Assembly: GCA_900542985.1 (NCBI GenBank)
Contig: UQPQ01000067.1
Coordinates: 1-7,528 of the forward strand
Length of the DNA: 7,528 nt
Direction of reading: 5' to 3'
DNA from: an uncultured Bacteroides sp.
GTDB taxonomy: Bacteria; Bacteroidota; Bacteroidia; Bacteroidales; Bacteroidaceae
Below are positions 6,608-7,528 of this stretch, piece by piece. Each line of letters begins with the position of its first letter. The stretch's first letter is position 1. The notes beneath the pieces are model-generated. The model was not told where the DNA came from. It ran no database searches and saw only the letters and a list, made by a program, of their open reading frames with translations. Both the position numbers and the translations under genes were made by a program.

Positions 6608-7138
6608 TTATTTTTTCTGCTTCATTACCAGTAGAGCGGTAAATAAAGCAAGTATGGTTCCATAAAAAATATTTTGTGAAATAAGTTGAGCTGTCAACTG
6701 GATAGGAGTCAATGCAGCGATGGCATCGATAGTTTGCATCAATGGTTCGATGCTGTCGGATAACCCTTGTATTCCTGCCGACTGTATTGATTCCAACTGA
6801 GTGCGATAAGTTTCAATGATGAAACCTTGGTCAAAAAAACGGAAATATACATAATGTGCTACCGCAGTGAGCAGTGAAGCAAACATATACATCAGTAAAG
6901 TGAATGAAAATGCACGCAGAAAACTGATTTCATTGTCGCAATATTTCATGCGGTATTTACGTGCATAGATATATCCTAATACAGGAACCAAAAGGGTGAG
7001 CAAAACGAACAATAGATGCAGAAAAGGAATTTTGAAGCCCATGGGAAGGAAAATGAATTTGAAAATCCAATATATTCCCATTACGGTTCCAAAACGCATG
7101 GCATGTTCTTGCAGAGTAGTGGGTTGGTTGTTAGTCAT
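6608..7138 (-). CDS. DUF4199-family four-helix membrane protein
   Basis: The molecular function is unknown. With the chosen start (MTNNQPTTLQEHAMRFGT...) the protein has 176 residues. An in-frame ATG five codons upstream (7153) exists, but it lies within about 14 bases of the -7 promoter element, leaving almost no leader; the downstream ATG gives a normal A-rich leader. Four hydrophobic segments are visible, at about residues 16-36, 38-58, 73-98 and 152-171 (numbered from the chosen start). Between the last two is a soluble stretch of about 50 residues that looks helical (YRTQLESIQSAGIQGL). The H-A-M-R-F/Y-G-T-x-M-G-I-x-W-I-x-K-F beginning is what I associate with DUF4199, found in Bacteroidota next to a DPM1-like glycosyltransferase, as here. 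A helper or anchoring role for the glycosyltransferase is plausible but inferred from neighbourhood only. It is the first gene of the six-gene run. Confidence 0.85.
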   Translation of the reverse strand: MTNNQPTTLQEHAMRFGTVMGIYWIFKFIFLPMGFKIPFLHLLFVLLTLLVPVLGYIYARKYRMKYCDNEISFLRAFSFTLLMYMFASLLTAVAHYVYFRFFDQGFIIETYRTQLESIQSAGIQGLSDSIEPLMQTIDAIAALTPIQLTAQLISQNIFYGTILALFTALLVMKQKK

Positions 7139-7165
7139 TCTTTCAATACACAATTAGTTATTTTC

Positions 7166-7174
7166 GCAAAATTA
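7166..7174 (-). promoter_or_regulatory. Candidate -7 promoter element for the DUF4199-to-apbE run
   Basis: The minus strand reads TAATTTTGC, an exact match to the Bacteroides -7 consensus TAnnTTTGY. Transcription would start around 7158-7162, giving a leader of about 20 bases to the ATG at 7138. The -33 region about 20 bases upstream (TTATTACG) lacks the TTTG motif, so the promoter may be moderate or need an activator. It also argues for the start at 7138 over 7153. Confidence 0.6.
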
Positions 7175-7387
7175 CGCTTTTTACTGTTATGCATCGTAAT
7201 AAAAGAAGATAAAAATCGTATTTGCATTCAAATTCTTGCCACTGCTTCACAATCAGACCATCTTTTCATTTCTTTAGTTTTATATTATAACCCTGCATAT
7301 TGGGGAGTTTTATGGCATCAGGAGACGGTAATCATCCTTCAGAATGATAAAAAATTATCTTTTTCTGCAGTTTTTTTTGTCAAAGTA
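7175..7387. other. Divergent intergenic region between the DUF4199 and SRP RNA promoters
   Basis: I see no gene in this AT-rich stretch; plus-strand frames here are short or are extensions of antisense shadows. It holds a small AT-only inverted repeat (GATAA at 7346-7350 and TTATC at 7355-7359) followed by CTTTTTC, and an eight-T run at 7371-7378. These A/T tracts sit just upstream of the SRP RNA promoter and could act like an UP element. No operator repeat for a recognisable regulator is visible. Confidence 0.4.
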
Positions 7388-7417
7388 TTGCAGATTCAAA
7401 AAATCTTCCTACCTTTG
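7388..7417 (+). promoter_or_regulatory. Strong Bacteroides-type promoter of the SRP RNA gene
   Basis: A TTG at 7388-7390 (-33 core) is followed by a 19-base spacer and TACCTTTG at 7410-7417, an exact TAnnTTTG -7 element followed by C. Element and spacing are close to the published Bacteroides sigma-70 (sigma-ABfr) consensus. T- and A-rich tracts lie directly upstream. The predicted start of transcription is about 7422-7426. This is the best promoter match in the window, as expected for a highly expressed RNA. Confidence 0.8.
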
Positions 7418-7422
7418 CACCC

Positions 7423-7528
7423 GCAATCGAGAAACATCGATGATGAAGAACGGTTGAAACATGGGTAAGTCCCATACGGCCAGCTCCTGATGAATCCTCC
7501 AGGGCTTGATCGCAGCAAAGGTAGTTGG
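7423..7528 (+). ncRNA. ffs: Signal recognition particle RNA (4.5S-like), 3' end cut by window edge
   Basis: This RNA is the scaffold of the signal recognition particle and binds the Ffh protein to target membrane proteins for export. The domain IV hairpin can be folded by eye. CCAGCT (7480-7485) pairs with AGTTGG (7523-7528), and CCT (7496-7498) pairs with AGG (7519-7521). The symmetric Ffh-binding loop is present as CAGG (7500-7503) opposite AGCA (7514-7517), the universally conserved sequence pair. The apical part is two G-C pairs closing a TTGATC loop (7506-7511) in place of the usual C-GGAA-G. Upstream lie two small hairpins: 7426-7441 (ATCGA/TCGAT) and 7461-7475 (ATGGG/CCCAT). The 5' end is estimated from the promoter, and mature ends may differ. 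No long protein frame explains the region. The call rests on structure and the CAGG/AGCA signature, not on a covariance search. Confidence 0.78.

Larger units (their letters stand above)
2832..7138 (-). other. Likely six-gene operon: DUF4199, GT2, DUF6452, DUF6048, mntP, apbE
   Basis: Six same-strand genes follow each other with gaps of 11, 5, -50, 2 and 19 bases, and no room for internal terminators. A promoter element lies just ahead of the first gene. Downstream, the 92 bases before the GH20 gene (2740-2831) show no convincing hairpin with a T-tract and no full Bacteroides promoter, so transcription may continue into GH20 and stop at the hairpin near 319-360. The arrangement suggests co-transcription; a shared function is not proven. 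Confidence 0.75.

Noticed and set aside
7346..7366. Possible terminator hairpin (GATAA/TTATC with following T residues)
   Set aside because: The stem is five A/T-rich pairs, and no upstream plus-strand gene needs it. It is more likely part of A/T tracts ahead of the SRP RNA promoter.
7392..7406. Small inverted repeat (AGATT/AATCT) between the -33 and -7 elements of the SRP RNA promoter
   Set aside because: It is a five-base A/T-rich repeat in a spacer, not distinguishable from chance, with no second copy to suggest an operator.
7016..7468. A 150-codon open frame on the plus strand spanning the divergent intergenic region
   Set aside because: It lies antisense to the DUF4199 gene, crosses the promoters and enters the SRP RNA gene. 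It shows no recognisable protein features, so it is a chance frame.
1..7528. Mobile elements, CRISPR arrays, tRNA genes, phage or defence genes
   Set aside because: No terminal inverted repeats, transposase motifs, spaced direct repeats or tRNA cloverleaf sequences were seen; the gene set looks like ordinary chromosome.

Overview
The window looks like core chromosome from a Bacteroides/Phocaeicola-type gut member of the Bacteroidota. The grounds are protein content (a Bacteroides-style GH20 lipoprotein and DUF4199, DUF6452 and DUF6048 family proteins), AT-rich leaders without Shine-Dalgarno sites, and promoters matching the Bacteroides -7 consensus TAnnTTTG. All protein genes lie on the minus strand; the only plus-strand gene is an RNA gene at the right edge. 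Family names come from recognising motifs by eye; no database search was run.

Layout in the direction of minus-strand transcription (right to left). At the right edge (about 7423-7528) begins a plus-strand gene for a signal recognition particle RNA, cut by the window end, with a near-perfect promoter at 7388-7417. Divergent from it, a promoter near 7166-7174 starts a tightly packed run of six genes: a DUF4199 membrane protein, a polyprenyl-phosphate-type family 2 glycosyltransferase, a small exported DUF6452-like protein, a predicted outer-membrane beta-barrel (DUF6048-like), the manganese exporter MntP, and the flavin transferase ApbE. Gaps are 11, 5, -50 (overlap), 2 and 19 bases, so one transcript is very likely. 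After a 92-base gap without a convincing terminator comes a 782-residue GH20 beta-N-acetylhexosaminidase lipoprotein with chitobiase C-terminal and PA14-like modules. It is closed by a large hairpin terminator at 319-360. The left edge (1-236) holds the first 78 codons of an OPT-family oligopeptide transporter, probably under its own promoter.

As a whole the run is about the cell envelope: a membrane glycosyltransferase, two exported proteins of unknown role, a metal exporter, a periplasmic flavinylating enzyme and a glycan-trimming lipoprotein. Apart from the neighbouring lipoprotein/barrel pair, the genes have no obvious shared pathway, and I see no clear new defence, mobile or CRISPR-like system. 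The points most worth a second look are the unusual apical loop of the SRP RNA, the 50-base overlap in which one gene's C-terminus encodes the next gene's signal peptide, and the orphan apbE beside mntP.
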